From assembly GCA_964652205.1 (NCBI GenBank), contig CAZZAO010000001.1, positions 1-64,000 of the forward strand: a stretch of DNA of 64,000 nucleotides, read 5' to 3'. Source of the DNA: ZC4RG36 sp964652205. Its GTDB lineage: Bacteria > Chloroflexota > Anaerolineae > Aggregatilineales > Phototrophicaceae. The translations under genes were made by a program, and so were the position numbers. Positions 8,139-17,139 of the stretch are shown piece by piece. The notes beneath the pieces are model-generated. The model made no database searches. It saw only the letters and a list, made by a program, of their open reading frames with translations, and had not been told where the DNA came from. Position 1 is the stretch's first letter. The number at the start of each line of letters is the position of its first letter.

Positions 8139-8990
8139 ATGCGGCCCGGTGACGACTGGTTGGAAATGCTGGCCGAGTTTGTCCACGATATGCGCACGCC
8201 GATCAGCGCGGCTCGCGGTTATATCGAGCTGATGCAGGCAGTCGGCCCGCTCAACGAAAAGCAGGATAAATACGCCGAGCGAGCCGTGGGCGCGATTCAG
8301 CAGTTGGAGCGGCTGGTGCTCAACATGCTCGACGTGGCATGGCTCGACGCGGAAAAGCCGCTTCAGCTCGGCATCTGCGATCTCAAAATTCTCGTCAACG
8401 AGGCGCTCCCGTTCATTCAAGGGCTGGCCGAACGGCGCAGCATCGTCCTCGACGTGCAGCTTTCCTCAACCCTCGGCCTGATCGTCGGCGATGTCCGGCG
8501 GCTGTCGGCGGTCATCTACAACCTGACCGAGAACGCCGTCAAGTACAGCGATGAGCGTGGCTCGGTGACGATCACGGCCTATGGCACGCCGGAATCGGTG
8601 ATCGTCAGCGTGCGTGACGCAGGCGTTGGCATCGCGCCTGAGGAACATAACAGCGTCTTTGAGCGCTTCTACCGCTCAGAGGCGACGTCGGGCGGGCGCG
8701 TCGGCAGCGGCCTCGGTCTGGCGATTGTCAGGGAAGTTGTTGAGCTGCACGGCGGACGGGTGGTGCTCGACAGCGCGCTTAAGCAGGGCAGCACCTTCAC
8801 GGTGACGCTGCCGCGCATCCCCCCCGGCGCGGACGGCGTGGTAGCGGCAGCGGAGATCGAGTCGGTGCTTCGCCACGCCGACCACGGCGACTACTTCGAT
8901 GGCGAGCCGAGCGAGATCAGCGACGCTGTCGACGACGATACTCAGGAATCCGCTGACCGCCAGCCCGATTCGGACGACAACCATCTTTAG
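8139..8990 (+). CDS. Soluble sensor histidine kinase
   Basis: A 283-residue kinase with the H-box FVHDMRTPISAARGY near residue 10, then the ATP-binding N-box NLTENAVKYS, the D-box DAGVGIA and the G-box GSGLGLAIVREVVELHGG. It has no membrane segment and no sensor domain in front of the H-box. The last 55 residues are acidic and low in complexity. No response regulator gene is in the window. The start ATG lies 2 bases after the BtuF-like gene stop, so input might come from that neighbour; this is inference. The alternative upstream start would overlap the neighbour and adds no domain. Confidence 0.85.
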   Translation: MRPGDDWLEMLAEFVHDMRTPISAARGYIELMQAVGPLNEKQDKYAERAVGAIQQLERLVLNMLDVAWLDAEKPLQLGICDLKILVNEALPFIQGLAERRSIVLDVQLSSTLGLIVGDVRRLSAVIYNLTENAVKYSDERGSVTITAYGTPESVIVSVRDAGVGIAPEEHNSVFERFYRSEATSGGRVGSGLGLAIVREVVELHGGRVVLDSALKQGSTFTVTLPRIPPGADGVVAAAEIESVLRHADHGDYFDGEPSEISDAVDDDTQESADRQPDSDDNHL

Positions 8991-9028
8991 CAGCGCCGGT
9001 GGAATTCCAGCGCAGAACGCGCTTTGGC

Positions 9029-9057
9029 TTGCGATAGCTTGTGCGGGATTGTACAAT
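9029..9057 (+). promoter_or_regulatory. Putative promoter of the ctaA-ctaB-cytochrome cluster
   Basis: TTGCGA (9029-9034), 17 bases, TACAAT (9052-9057). The expected transcription start near 9064 lies about 30 bases before the first gene, whose GGGAGG ribosome site is at 9084-9089. Confidence 0.5.
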
Positions 9058-9095
9058 TCCCCTGGTACCATTCCGCGCGTTGAGGGAGGATGACT

Positions 9096-9425
9096 GTGAA
9101 GCGTTTAGCGATTATCGTCGTGCTGCTCCTGGTGCTTATCATTGGCGGCGGTTTGACGACTCAGCTCATCGCCAGCGGCAAATCATCGCCTCTGCCGATT
9201 CTGACGCAGTCAGGCAACCCGGACGCCTCGGTGAGCGCTATGTACGGCTGGAAGGCCGAGCAGTTGTTTCTCGCCATCGGGTTCATCATCACCAGTCTGA
9301 TCGGCTTCGCGGTCGTCCTGACGGCTGTTTTCTGGTTCCTCGACCGGGGCGTGCGTGTTAGCCAGGCGGAAGCAGCTGCGAGCAAAGCCGCTGTGCCAGC
9401 GCAGCAGGCTAAAGAAGGCAGTTAG
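9096..9425 (+). CDS. Small two-helix membrane protein of the haem/cytochrome cluster
   Basis: A protein of about 109 residues with one hydrophobic helix at the N-terminus (AIIVVLLLVLIIGGGL) and a second in the middle (LAIGFIITSLIGFAVVLTAV). An alanine-rich polar tail follows. I do not recognise the family. GTG at 9096 is preferred over ATG at 9090, because GGGAGG (9084-9089) is spaced six bases from the GTG and touches the ATG. It heads a run with ctaA, ctaB and a cytochrome c, so a role in terminal oxidase assembly or electron transfer is plausible but unproven. Confidence 0.65.
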   Translation: MKRLAIIVVLLLVLIIGGGLTTQLIASGKSSPLPILTQSGNPDASVSAMYGWKAEQLFLAIGFIITSLIGFAVVLTAVFWFLDRGVRVSQAEAAASKAAVPAQQAKEGS

Positions 9426-9530
9426 CCGCGCTTTACTGGAATACCCGTTCGCTGAAGCATGGTAAAGCCCGGCCATGCTCGTATCGCGCTGGAAAATGGA
9501 ATCAATCAATCTGGTCGTGGGGCCTGTCTG

Positions 9531-10487
9531 ATGCAACCGCAAACGTCTCGATCTGCTCGTCTTTTTCCCTGGCTGGCGCTCATCACCGCGCTGATGACCG
9601 TCGGCCTGATCGCCGTCGGCGGCATCGTCCGCGTCAGCGATTCCGGCCTCGGCTGCGGCAATCACTGGCCGTTATGTAACGGCACGATCATCCCGCCGCT
9701 TGACAACCTGAATGCCTGGATCGAATGGTCTCATCGGCTGTTCGCCATGTTGATCGGCGTCTTTGGGCTTCTGTCGCTGGTGACGGCGATCATCGCCTAT
9801 CGTAAAACGAGGCGCGCCGTCATCTCTATTACCGCGCTGGCGGCGCTGCTGTTCACGCTTCAGAGCGCGCTCGGCGCGATTGTCGTCATCCTCGATCTGC
9901 CGCCGACATCGGTGACGCTGCATCTCGGTACGGCGATGTTCCTGCTGGCCTCGCTGATCTGGGCAACCGTCGCTGCGACCTACACGCCGACGCGCGCCTA
10001 CGCCCGTGATAACTTCAGCTTCCTGCTCTACGTCACGACGGCGCTTTCATTCGTCATTATTTTGACCGGCGCGCTGGTGCGCGGCAGCGGCGCGACGCTG
10101 GCCTGCGTCGATTGGCCGCTGTGTAACGGCGCGTTGTTCCCGACCGGGCAGGGGCAGTTGGCCGTCATTCATATGCTCCATCGGGTGGCGGTGCTGGCGC
10201 TCGGCATCACGCTGGTGATGCTGGTCGTCTCGGCGCTGCGGAACCGACCGGCAGGTCGGATGCGGACGCTGGCCGTGCTGGCCTTTGTCGGCTATCTGAC
10301 TCAGGCTGGAATTGGCGCTATGCTCGTCCTGAGCGGCGCTGCGCCGCTGTGGGGCGCGGGACACGTCCTGTTCGCCGCGCTCACCTGGGGACTGCTGGTG
10401 ACGCTCACCATTCTTGAAACGATCAACAGCCGTGCTGCGCACGGTGAAACGGATGCGACATGGCACGCTCAGTCCGCCCTGAATTGA
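9531..10487 (+). CDS. ctaA: Haem A synthase (CtaA/COX15)
   Basis: A membrane enzyme that oxidises the C8 methyl of haem O to give haem A for aa3-type oxidases. The protein of about 318 residues has eight hydrophobic segments in two similar halves. Each half begins with the cysteine pair motif (GCGNHWPLCNG near residue 40 and ACVDWPLCNG near residue 192). Haem-ligand histidines lie in EWSHRLFA and HMLHRVAV. ATG at 9531 is chosen because the upstream extension is polar and not family-like. Its end overlaps ctaB by 28 bases, so the two are coupled. Confidence 0.93.
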   Translation: MQPQTSRSARLFPWLALITALMTVGLIAVGGIVRVSDSGLGCGNHWPLCNGTIIPPLDNLNAWIEWSHRLFAMLIGVFGLLSLVTAIIAYRKTRRAVISITALAALLFTLQSALGAIVVILDLPPTSVTLHLGTAMFLLASLIWATVAATYTPTRAYARDNFSFLLYVTTALSFVIILTGALVRGSGATLACVDWPLCNGALFPTGQGQLAVIHMLHRVAVLALGITLVMLVVSALRNRPAGRMRTLAVLAFVGYLTQAGIGAMLVLSGAAPLWGAGHVLFAALTWGLLVTLTILETINSRAAHGETDATWHAQSALN

Positions 10488-11371
10488 GGCAAAGCGGCTT
10501 CAGGCAGACGCTGCGGAACTATCTCGACCTGACCAAACTGCGAATCGTCCTGCTGCTGATTTTCACGACCGTTACGGCGATGGTGATCGCGGCGGGCGGC
10601 ATCCCTCAGATTGGCGTGCTCGTGCCGACGATCATCGGCGGCTCGCTGGCGGCAGCCGGGGCCAGCGCGCTCAATCAGTACCTCGACCGCGACCTCGACG
10701 CGCGGATGACGCGCACTGCCCGCCGTCCGATTCCCTCAGGCCGCGTCGCGCCGATCAATGCGCTCCTGTTCGGCCTCGCCCTGATCGTCTGGTCGGTGCT
10801 GGTTCTCGGCCTGCTGGTTAACTGGACGACGTCGCTGCTGGCTTTAGGCGGCGCAATCTATTACGTCGTGCTTTATACCATCCTGCTCAAGCGCAACACG
10901 GTCGTCAACATTCTGATTGGCGGCGGCGCGGGGGCGATGCCGGTGCTGGTCGGCTGGGCTGCCGTGCGCGGCGGCCTGTCGTTCGAGGCCTTCATCCTGT
11001 TCGCCATCGTCTTTTACTGGACGCCGCCGCATAGCTGGGCGCTGGCGCTGCTCGTCAACACCGACTATGCCCGCGCTAACGTGCCGATGATGCCGGTGGC
11101 GAAGGGCGAGGAAGTCACGCGCTGGCAGATTCTGTTTTACTCGGCGCAGTTGGTCATCATTACCCTGCTGCCGGGGCCATTCCGTATGTTGGGGCTGCTC
11201 TACATGCTGGCGGCGACGATCCTCGGCGTTGGCCTGATTACCATGTCCGTCCGGCTGATGAACCGCCCTGATGGCGCGATGGCGAAGCGGCTCTATAAAT
11301 ATACGACGGCCTATCTGGCCTTCCTGTTTCTGGCGATGATGCTGGATCAGATCATCAAGCTAAAGTTGTAG
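10460..11371 (+). CDS. ctaB: Protohaem IX farnesyltransferase (haem O synthase)
   Basis: A UbiA-family membrane prenyltransferase that adds farnesyl to protohaem to give haem O, the substrate of CtaA. The first aspartate motif, NQYLDRDLDARMTRTARRP, is near residue 75, and VLYTILLKRNTVVNILIGG and FYWTPPHSWALAL follow. About nine transmembrane helices span 303 residues. It overlaps ctaA at its start and is followed after 5 bases by a cytochrome c gene. The oxidase subunits themselves are not in this window. Confidence 0.95.
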   Translation: MARSVRPELRQSGFRQTLRNYLDLTKLRIVLLLIFTTVTAMVIAAGGIPQIGVLVPTIIGGSLAAAGASALNQYLDRDLDARMTRTARRPIPSGRVAPINALLFGLALIVWSVLVLGLLVNWTTSLLALGGAIYYVVLYTILLKRNTVVNILIGGGAGAMPVLVGWAAVRGGLSFEAFILFAIVFYWTPPHSWALALLVNTDYARANVPMMPVAKGEEVTRWQILFYSAQLVIITLLPGPFRMLGLLYMLAATILGVGLITMSVRLMNRPDGAMAKRLYKYTTAYLAFLFLAMMLDQIIKLKL

Positions 11372-11376
11372 ACCGC

Positions 11377-11835
11377 GTGGCTCAAACTCCCCTCTGGCGT
11401 CGACTCGGCGTCCCGGCGCTGGTCGCGCTGGCGCTGCTGATCGTCTTTATCGTCCTCTTTCTGGTCGCAGCGCTGGGTTATCAGCCCGCGCCTGCCGACG
11501 ATGCGACCCTCTCGGCCAGCAGCTACGTCACTCAGGTCGATGCGCTGCTCGCCAGCGCCGATCCGTCACGCGGGCCGGAGCTGATGGTTCAGTATCAGTG
11601 CGTCGTCTGTCACGTCAACGGCGCGAACAACGTTGCGCCGAGCTTCGACGGCCTGAGCGAACGGGCCGCGACTCGCCGTCCGCCGCTGACCGCGCCTGCC
11701 TACCTGTATGAATCGATCATCGCTCCGGCGGCGTTCGTCGTCACCGGCTACGCCGCTGTCATGCCGCAGAACTTCGCTGATCGCATCCCTGACCGCGACC
11801 TCGGCGATATGATCGCCTACCTGCTCAAGCAGTAA
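11377..11835 (+). CDS. Membrane-anchored monohaem cytochrome c
   Basis: The 152-residue protein has an N-terminal membrane anchor (about residues 12-32, ALVALALLIVFIVLFLVAAL) and a single haem site CVVCH near residue 72. MPQNF near residue 129 offers the methionine ligand. The domain faces outside and presumably carries electrons to an oxidase, as expected from ctaA and ctaB just upstream. GTG at 11377 starts five bases after the ctaB stop; no ATG fits. The haem-binding call is firm; the electron partner is inferred. Confidence 0.85.
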   Translation: MAQTPLWRRLGVPALVALALLIVFIVLFLVAALGYQPAPADDATLSASSYVTQVDALLASADPSRGPELMVQYQCVVCHVNGANNVAPSFDGLSERAATRRPPLTAPAYLYESIIAPAAFVVTGYAAVMPQNFADRIPDRDLGDMIAYLLKQ

Positions 11836-11842
11836 GCTCGTG

Positions 11843-12113
11843 CTGAGTACCGCGCACCGGGCGCTGAGTCACAATAGCGGCGTTGGCTTCGCTTTTGTTC
11901 TTGCTTTTACTCGGCCCTCAGCACTCGGCACTCATTACCCGGTACTTTCCCTTCTGAGTACCGCGCACCGGGCGCTGAGTTAAAATAGCGGCGCTGGCTT
12001 CGCTTTTGTTCTTGCTTTTACTCAGCACCCAGCACTCAGCACTCGGCACTCATTACTCATTACTCAGCACTCAGCACTCATTACTCAGCACTCATTACTC
12101 GGTACTTTCCCTT
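11843..12113 (+). repeat. Tandem cassette with expanded ACTCAKY heptamer array
   Basis: Two tandem cassettes, 11843-11953 (111 bp) and 11954-12113 (160 bp), share the same head (CTGAGTACCGCGCACCGGGC), middle (GGCTTCGCTTTTGTTCTTGC) and tail (GGTACTTTCCCTT). Between middle and tail lie 7-bp units with consensus ACTCAGC/ACTCATT. There are five units in the first cassette and twelve (12020-12103) in the second. The 49-bp length difference is exactly seven units. The second tail ends at the rqcH ATG. The array keeps an open frame upstream of rqcH that would encode LSTQHS/LSTHYS repeats, which I do not consider translated. Confidence 0.9.
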
Positions 12114-13835
12114 ATGTATCTCGATGCGTTGACACTTTCTGCGCTGGTCGATGAGTTCATGGATACGCTCGTTGGCGGGCGCGTGCAGGACTCGATTGAC
12201 GTTGACGAAACCGGACTCGGTCTGGAGATTTACGCTCGCCAGCAGCGGCGCTACCTTTACATCAGCGGCGACTCCCGGACGCCGCGCGTTCATGTTGTGC
12301 CGGACAAGCTGCGCCGCGGCCTGAATCGCCCGACGAATCTCGGCCTGCTGTTCCGGCGCTTCGTCGAAGGTGGGCAGATCGCGCATGTCAGCCAGCCGCC
12401 GTGGGAGCGGATTTTACAGATCGACGTCGATGGGCCGGAAGGGCCGGTGACGATTGTCGTCGAGCCAATGGAGCGGCGCAGTAACATCCTGCTGCTGCGT
12501 GAGGGGATCATCCTCGACTGCCTGCGCCGCGTTGGCCCAGGCGAGAACCGCTACCGTGTCAGCCTGCCCGCGCATCCTTACGTCATGCCGCCGCCGCAGA
12601 CCGGCAAGCTTGACCCGACGACGCTGACGCTGCCGAACGTCGCCAGCCTGTTCGAGCAGAATGATGATCCGAAGCGTAAGACTCATCAGGTCTTGACCGG
12701 CAGGCTGCTCGGCGTCAGCCCGCTGCTGGCGCGTGAGATTGTCTTTCGCGCGGCGGGGACGGTCGATCAGGCCGCGTCGAAGGCCGAGCCTGCCGCGCTG
12801 CTGGCCGCGCTGCAATCAGTCGTTGGCCCGCTGGCGCGGCGCGACTGGCAGCCCGGCGTGGCCGAAGGCGAGCGCGGCATCGCCGCCTACAGCGTCTATC
12901 CGCTGGAGCATCTTGACGGTTGGCATCGGGTCGAGACGTTGAGCGAGGCGATGTCGCTCTATTACGGCGCTGCCATTGGCCCGGAAGCCTACGACGCCGG
13001 GAAGCAGCCGCTTCGAGACGCGATTGCCGAGGCGCGCGCCCGGTTGAACGGCAAGCTGACCTCGCTTCAACGCTCGATGACCGACGACTCCGAGCGCGAC
13101 CTGCTGCGTCAGAGCGGCGACCTGATCCTCGCCTATCAGTACACGCTCGCGCCGAAGCAAACTGAGCTGCGGGCGCAGTACGAGGCCGACGCGCCGGAAC
13201 TGGTGATTGCGCTCGACCCGACGCTGACGCCGCTCGAAAACGCGCAGCGCTATTTCGAGCGCTACAACAGGGCCAAACGCGCGCTCGACGACGTGCCGGA
13301 GCTGATTCAGGGGACTCAAACCGAGCTGGCGGTGCTGGCGCAGCTTGAAACTGACCTCGAGCTGGCGCGGAACTGGCCGGAAATCGACGAGGTGCAGCAG
13401 GCGCTTCAGGCGCGCGGCCACTGGCGCGGCACGCCGCGAGCGCGGATCGCGGGTGGCGGCAGCAGCGCCCCGCTGCGCTTCAGGGCGAACGGGGAGTTCG
13501 TCGTCTGGGTCGGGCGCAACAGCCGCCAGAATGAGATTGTGACCTTCGATAAAGGCAGCCCGGTCGATTTGTGGCTGCACGTCCACGATGTTCCCGGCGC
13601 GCACGTCATCATCAAGAACGATGGCCGCAAAATCCCCGACGCCGTGATCGAGCAGGCGGCGGCGCTGGCGGCCTATTACAGCAGCCGACGCAGTGAGGGC
13701 CGCGTGACCGTCGATGTGACCGAGCGGCGCTACGTCCGTAAGATCAAGGGCGGCGCGCCGGGGATGGTCACGTATCGCAACGAGCAGACGCGCGTCGTCG
13801 CCCCGGCCAGCGAGCAGGACTTGCAGGCGAATTAA
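12114..13835 (+). CDS. rqcH: Rqc2/RqcH family ribosome quality control protein (NFACT)
   Basis: In bacteria RqcH binds stalled large ribosomal subunits with tRNA-Ala and adds alanine tails that mark the nascent chain for degradation. The N-terminal NFACT-N domain begins MYLDALTLSALVDEF and includes the GGRVQDS segment. A coiled-coil region spans about residues 300-430. The NFACT-R (DUF814) domain follows with FVVWVGRNSRQNEIV and DLWLHVHDVPGAHVII. The size of about 573 residues is usual. ATG at 12114 is used; longer frames run into the heptamer repeat. No AGGAGG-like site is visible, since the repeat tail directly precedes the ATG. Confidence 0.92.
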   Translation: MYLDALTLSALVDEFMDTLVGGRVQDSIDVDETGLGLEIYARQQRRYLYISGDSRTPRVHVVPDKLRRGLNRPTNLGLLFRRFVEGGQIAHVSQPPWERILQIDVDGPEGPVTIVVEPMERRSNILLLREGIILDCLRRVGPGENRYRVSLPAHPYVMPPPQTGKLDPTTLTLPNVASLFEQNDDPKRKTHQVLTGRLLGVSPLLAREIVFRAAGTVDQAASKAEPAALLAALQSVVGPLARRDWQPGVAEGERGIAAYSVYPLEHLDGWHRVETLSEAMSLYYGAAIGPEAYDAGKQPLRDAIAEARARLNGKLTSLQRSMTDDSERDLLRQSGDLILAYQYTLAPKQTELRAQYEADAPELVIALDPTLTPLENAQRYFERYNRAKRALDDVPELIQGTQTELAVLAQLETDLELARNWPEIDEVQQALQARGHWRGTPRARIAGGGSSAPLRFRANGEFVVWVGRNSRQNEIVTFDKGSPVDLWLHVHDVPGAHVIIKNDGRKIPDAVIEQAAALAAYYSSRRSEGRVTVDVTERRYVRKIKGGAPGMVTYRNEQTRVVAPASEQDLQAN

Positions 13836-13912
13836 CGCCGCCGCTGTTCGTCGGCGTTATAATCGAGGTAAGCTCGGACTTGGGTTAGCACCTGCTGCAT
13901 AAGGGACGGAAA

Positions 13913-14719
13913 ATGGCCCACCAACATCTGATTCCTGACCCGGATCATCCTGTCAGGCTCAAGCATTATGACCCGAACGATACGGACGGCTGGGAGCGCG
14001 ATGAGGCTGAGGACGAAACTAAGAAGCTCGAAAAGCGGCTGACCGAGCTTCAGGAGCGGCTTTACGCCCAGCACACCCAGGCGCTGCTGATCGTGCTTCA
14101 GGCGATGGACGCGGGCGGCAAGGATGGCACGATCCGCCATGTCTTCGATGCCGCCAATCCGCAGGGCGTCCAGGTGACGAGCTTCAAGACGCCGACGACC
14201 GAAGAACTCGACCACGATTTTCTCTGGCGCATTCACGCGCATACGCCGGGAAAAGGCTACATTGGCATTTTCAACCGCAGCCACTATGAAAATGTGCTGA
14301 TCGTCCGCGTCAACAAGTTAGAGCCGCGCAGCGAGTGGAAGAAGCACTATGACCAGATCAACAATTTTGAGAAGCTGCTGACGGACAGCGGCACGCGCAT
14401 CCTCAAGTTCTATCTGCACATCGACAAGGATGAGCAGAAACAGCGTTTTGAGGAACGGCTGACTGATCCGCAGAAACTATGGAAGTTTGCGCTGGCCGAC
14501 GTGCAGGTGCGCGAAAAGTGGGATGATTACATGGATGCCTACGGCGACCTGCTGACGAAATGCAATACGCTCTACGCGCCGTGGTATATCATTCCGGCGA
14601 ATCACAAGTGGTATCGCAACCTGGTCATCACGCGCACGATTGTTGAGACGCTGGAAGACATGAAGCCCAAATATCCAAGATCAGAGATTGATCCATCGAC
14701 GGTCGTCATTCCCGATTGA
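13913..14719 (+). CDS. ppk2: Polyphosphate kinase 2 family protein
   Basis: A PPK2 family enzyme transfers phosphate between polyphosphate and nucleotides in the cytosol. The Walker A region QAMDAGGKDGTIRHVF is near residues 64-79, and the Walker B/lid region IFNRSHYENVLIVRV follows near residue 121. The length of 268 residues is that of a single-domain PPK2. Substrate preference (AMP, ADP or GDP) cannot be assigned. A TATAAT word at 13858-13863 lies 50 bases upstream, without a good -35 box. The stop is 6 bases from the end of the convergent glycosyltransferase operon. Confidence 0.9.
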   Translation: MAHQHLIPDPDHPVRLKHYDPNDTDGWERDEAEDETKKLEKRLTELQERLYAQHTQALLIVLQAMDAGGKDGTIRHVFDAANPQGVQVTSFKTPTTEELDHDFLWRIHAHTPGKGYIGIFNRSHYENVLIVRVNKLEPRSEWKKHYDQINNFEKLLTDSGTRILKFYLHIDKDEQKQRFEERLTDPQKLWKFALADVQVREKWDDYMDAYGDLLTKCNTLYAPWYIIPANHKWYRNLVITRTIVETLEDMKPKYPRSEIDPSTVVIPD

Positions 14720-14725
14720 TGGCGC

Positions 14726-15919
14726 TCAGCCGGCGCTGATCGCCCGCCGCGCGGCGTCGAGTACCTGACCGATGTCGATATCGCGCATACACGGGTGATT
14801 TTGCGGGTCGTCCCCCAGCCAGTCGAGGACGCGGCACGGACGACAGCCAATCGGCGAGGCGAGGACGCGGTGCTGCTCGCGCGGCCCCCACGGCCCAAAT
14901 TCGACCGGGTCTGCCGGGCCGAACAGCGTCACGGTCGGCGTGCCGACCGCCGTCGCCAGATGGAGCGGGCCGCTGTCCGGCCCCATCACCAGCATCGCCC
15001 GATCATAGAGCGCGGCAAGCTGGCTGACGCGCGTATCGCCGACCATCAGACAGGGTTTATGCGTCATCGCGGCGGCAATTTCCCGCGCCAGCCCGATCTC
15101 GGCGTCGCTGCCGGTGATGACGACCGCCGCGCCGTATTGATCGGCCAGCGTGTCGGCGACTTTGGCCCAGCGTTCCTCATCCCAGCGTTTGACCCACGTT
15201 CCTGAGCCGGGATGAACGGCGAAGATCGGCTGATCCTGAGGGATATTCCAGCCTTCGAGGTACGAATCGACGTAGACGCGGGCGAGCGGCTCGACCGGAA
15301 AATCGAGCCGCGCCTCATCGGCGTTGAGCGCGCCAGTCAGCGGCTCGACCAGCCGGAGACTCTGCTGCACGGCATGTTGATAGACATGCGGGACTTTTTC
15401 GGTCAGGAACGGCAGCATGTCCGGCAGCGCGCAGCCGATCCGCTGCGGGATTCCAGCGTACTTCGCCAGCATCGCGCCCCACCAGTGATCGGGCCGGAAA
15501 ATGATCGCGGCGCGATAGCCGATGCGCCGCAAAATTCGGGCCGACTTCCACAGGGTGGCGTAGGGCGATGCGGTCGTCGTTCGCGCGCGGCTGAAGCCGG
15601 GGAAGGGCAGCGTCAGCACGGCATCGACCTCGTCATAGGCGGCGATCACATCCGCCGACCACGGCCCGACGAGCGCGTGCAGCTCTGTTTTGGGCAGCGC
15701 CGCCCGCAGCGCCCTGATCGCCGGAGTCGTCAGCAGCACGTCGCCGAGGTGATCGGGGCGGATGAGCAGGATGCGGTCGGGCAGCGGCTCGCGCTGTGCC
15801 GGAATCGGCATCCGACCGAGATCGACGAGCGCGGCGCGACGGATGCGCTGCTTGAGCGTAGTACGATGAAACGCTTGAGTGAGGCGGCGATTGCGCTCGA
15901 CCAGCGCCGCTCTATCCAA
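14726..15919 (-). CDS. Glycosyltransferase family 9 (heptosyltransferase-like)
   Basis: The 397-residue protein carries ILLIRPDHLGDVLLTTPAI near residue 50, the hallmark start of GT9. The C-terminal donor site includes MLVMGPDSGPLHLATAVGTPTV and LFGPADPVEFGP. GT9 enzymes add heptose or related sugars from nucleotide sugars on the cytosolic membrane face. An outer-membrane LPS role is not assumed; in organisms without LPS, GT9 members act on other glycans. It is the last of three overlapping or adjacent glycosyltransferase genes, and its ATG overlaps the end of the previous one by 8 bases. Confidence 0.88.
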   Translation of the reverse strand: MDRAALVERNRRLTQAFHRTTLKQRIRRAALVDLGRMPIPAQREPLPDRILLIRPDHLGDVLLTTPAIRALRAALPKTELHALVGPWSADVIAAYDEVDAVLTLPFPGFSRARTTTASPYATLWKSARILRRIGYRAAIIFRPDHWWGAMLAKYAGIPQRIGCALPDMLPFLTEKVPHVYQHAVQQSLRLVEPLTGALNADEARLDFPVEPLARVYVDSYLEGWNIPQDQPIFAVHPGSGTWVKRWDEERWAKVADTLADQYGAAVVITGSDAEIGLAREIAAAMTHKPCLMVGDTRVSQLAALYDRAMLVMGPDSGPLHLATAVGTPTVTLFGPADPVEFGPWGPREQHRVLASPIGCRPCRVLDWLGDDPQNHPCMRDIDIGQVLDAARRAISAG

Positions 15920-17129
15920 GCCCGATGCCCCTGTAGAGGTCGAGCAGGCAGGGGATCAACACCGACCAGTCGTAGCTGCGCTGAACGGCGTCGTGTCCAG
16001 CCGCGCCGAGTCTTCCACGCCGGACAGGGTCTTTGAGCAGCAGCGTCACGGCCTGCGCGAACGGCTCCGCGCCGTCGGCAATCATCAGCGCGGCGCGGGT
16101 TTCCGCCGTCAGGCCAGACGCCGCCGTTGTGGTGGCGACGACCGCGCAGCCTGACGCCATTGCTTCGAGGATTTTCAGCCGCGTCCCGCTGCCCATTCGC
16201 AGCGGCGCAACGTAGACATCGGCAGCTTGCAGGAACGGCTGAACTTCCGCCACCCAGCCGGTGATCTCGATGTTCTTCTGCTCGCGCAGTGGCTCAAGCA
16301 GCCTGTGCGGCTTCTGCCCGACGATGTACAGCCGCGCGTCGGGAACCTGCTCGACGACTTTCGGCAGAATCTCGGCGGCGAACCAGCGCATTCCATCGAC
16401 GTTCGGGCGATAGTCCATTTTGCCGGTAAAGACCAGCACATGCTCGCCGAGGTCGAGGTGCTGGCGGCCATTGTGATAGGCGTCGGCGAAGATGCCGTTA
16501 GGGACGATGCCGATGCTCCCCTGCGGGCGAAACGGCCTGAGCCGCGCGGCATCCTCGTCGCTGACCGTAATGACGCAGTCGACCGCCGCGCAAACGTCGC
16601 GCTCGAAGCGAGCGATACGCCGCGCCTGAAGCCATGAGTATAGCGCGAATGGCAGCCGCAGCGGGTTGGCCCGCTCGACGTGGTAAATCGTTTCCTGCAA
16701 GGCGAACTCGGCGTTGTGCGCGTCGTAGCACAGGCGCGCCTTCGGCTGACCTTCACGCGCGACCGGCAGATAACCGGCCATCTCCAGTCCCTCGAACTGG
16801 ACGAGATCGAAGCTTTCCTCGGCCAGCAGCCGTTCGAGCGCGGCGCGAAAGGCCGGGCTGTCGCGCTGCCAGACCATATCCGGCTTGCGTGTCGTCGGCA
16901 GCGCCAGCAGCCGCGCCCGCGCGGAGTGCGTCGGCGGCTCGACCGTGACGATCCGGCGGCACAGGTCGTTGAGCGGCGTGGCTGCCGGGTCAACGCTGCC
17001 GTCGTGGAAACTGAGCAGCGAGACGTCGTGACCGGCGTCATGCAGCCCGTGGATCAGGCCAAAATTGCGGATCGTGCCGCCCTGATGCGCCGGGAATGGC
17101 AGCGTGGGAGTCAGCAGGAGAAGATGCAT
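15912..17129 (-). CDS. Glycosyltransferase family 4 (GT-B fold)
   Basis: A 405-residue GT-B transferase. The acceptor half starts MHLLLLTPTLPFPAHQGGTIRNFG with the glycine-rich loop. The donor half has VLVFTGKMDYRPNVDGMRWF, VYVAPLRMGSGTRLKILEAMASG and VVATTTAASGL, the usual EX7E-type nucleotide-sugar site of GT4. It transfers a sugar from a nucleotide or lipid donor, probably onto a cell-surface glycan. It is the middle gene of the operon, 10 bases after the upstream GT4 and overlapping the GT9 gene. Acceptor and sugar are unknown. Confidence 0.88.
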   Translation of the reverse strand: MHLLLLTPTLPFPAHQGGTIRNFGLIHGLHDAGHDVSLLSFHDGSVDPAATPLNDLCRRIVTVEPPTHSARARLLALPTTRKPDMVWQRDSPAFRAALERLLAEESFDLVQFEGLEMAGYLPVAREGQPKARLCYDAHNAEFALQETIYHVERANPLRLPFALYSWLQARRIARFERDVCAAVDCVITVSDEDAARLRPFRPQGSIGIVPNGIFADAYHNGRQHLDLGEHVLVFTGKMDYRPNVDGMRWFAAEILPKVVEQVPDARLYIVGQKPHRLLEPLREQKNIEITGWVAEVQPFLQAADVYVAPLRMGSGTRLKILEAMASGCAVVATTTAASGLTAETRAALMIADGAEPFAQAVTLLLKDPVRRGRLGAAGHDAVQRSYDWSVLIPCLLDLYRGIGLG

Positions 17130-17139
17130 ACACTCTGTC

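Noticed and set aside
12020..12103. Possible CRISPR array
   Set aside because: Units are 7 bases with no spacers; it is a simple repeat.
12006..12113. N-terminal extension of rqcH reading LSTQHS/LSTHYS repeats
   Set aside because: Frame is a by-product of the heptamer array; the family start is at 12114.
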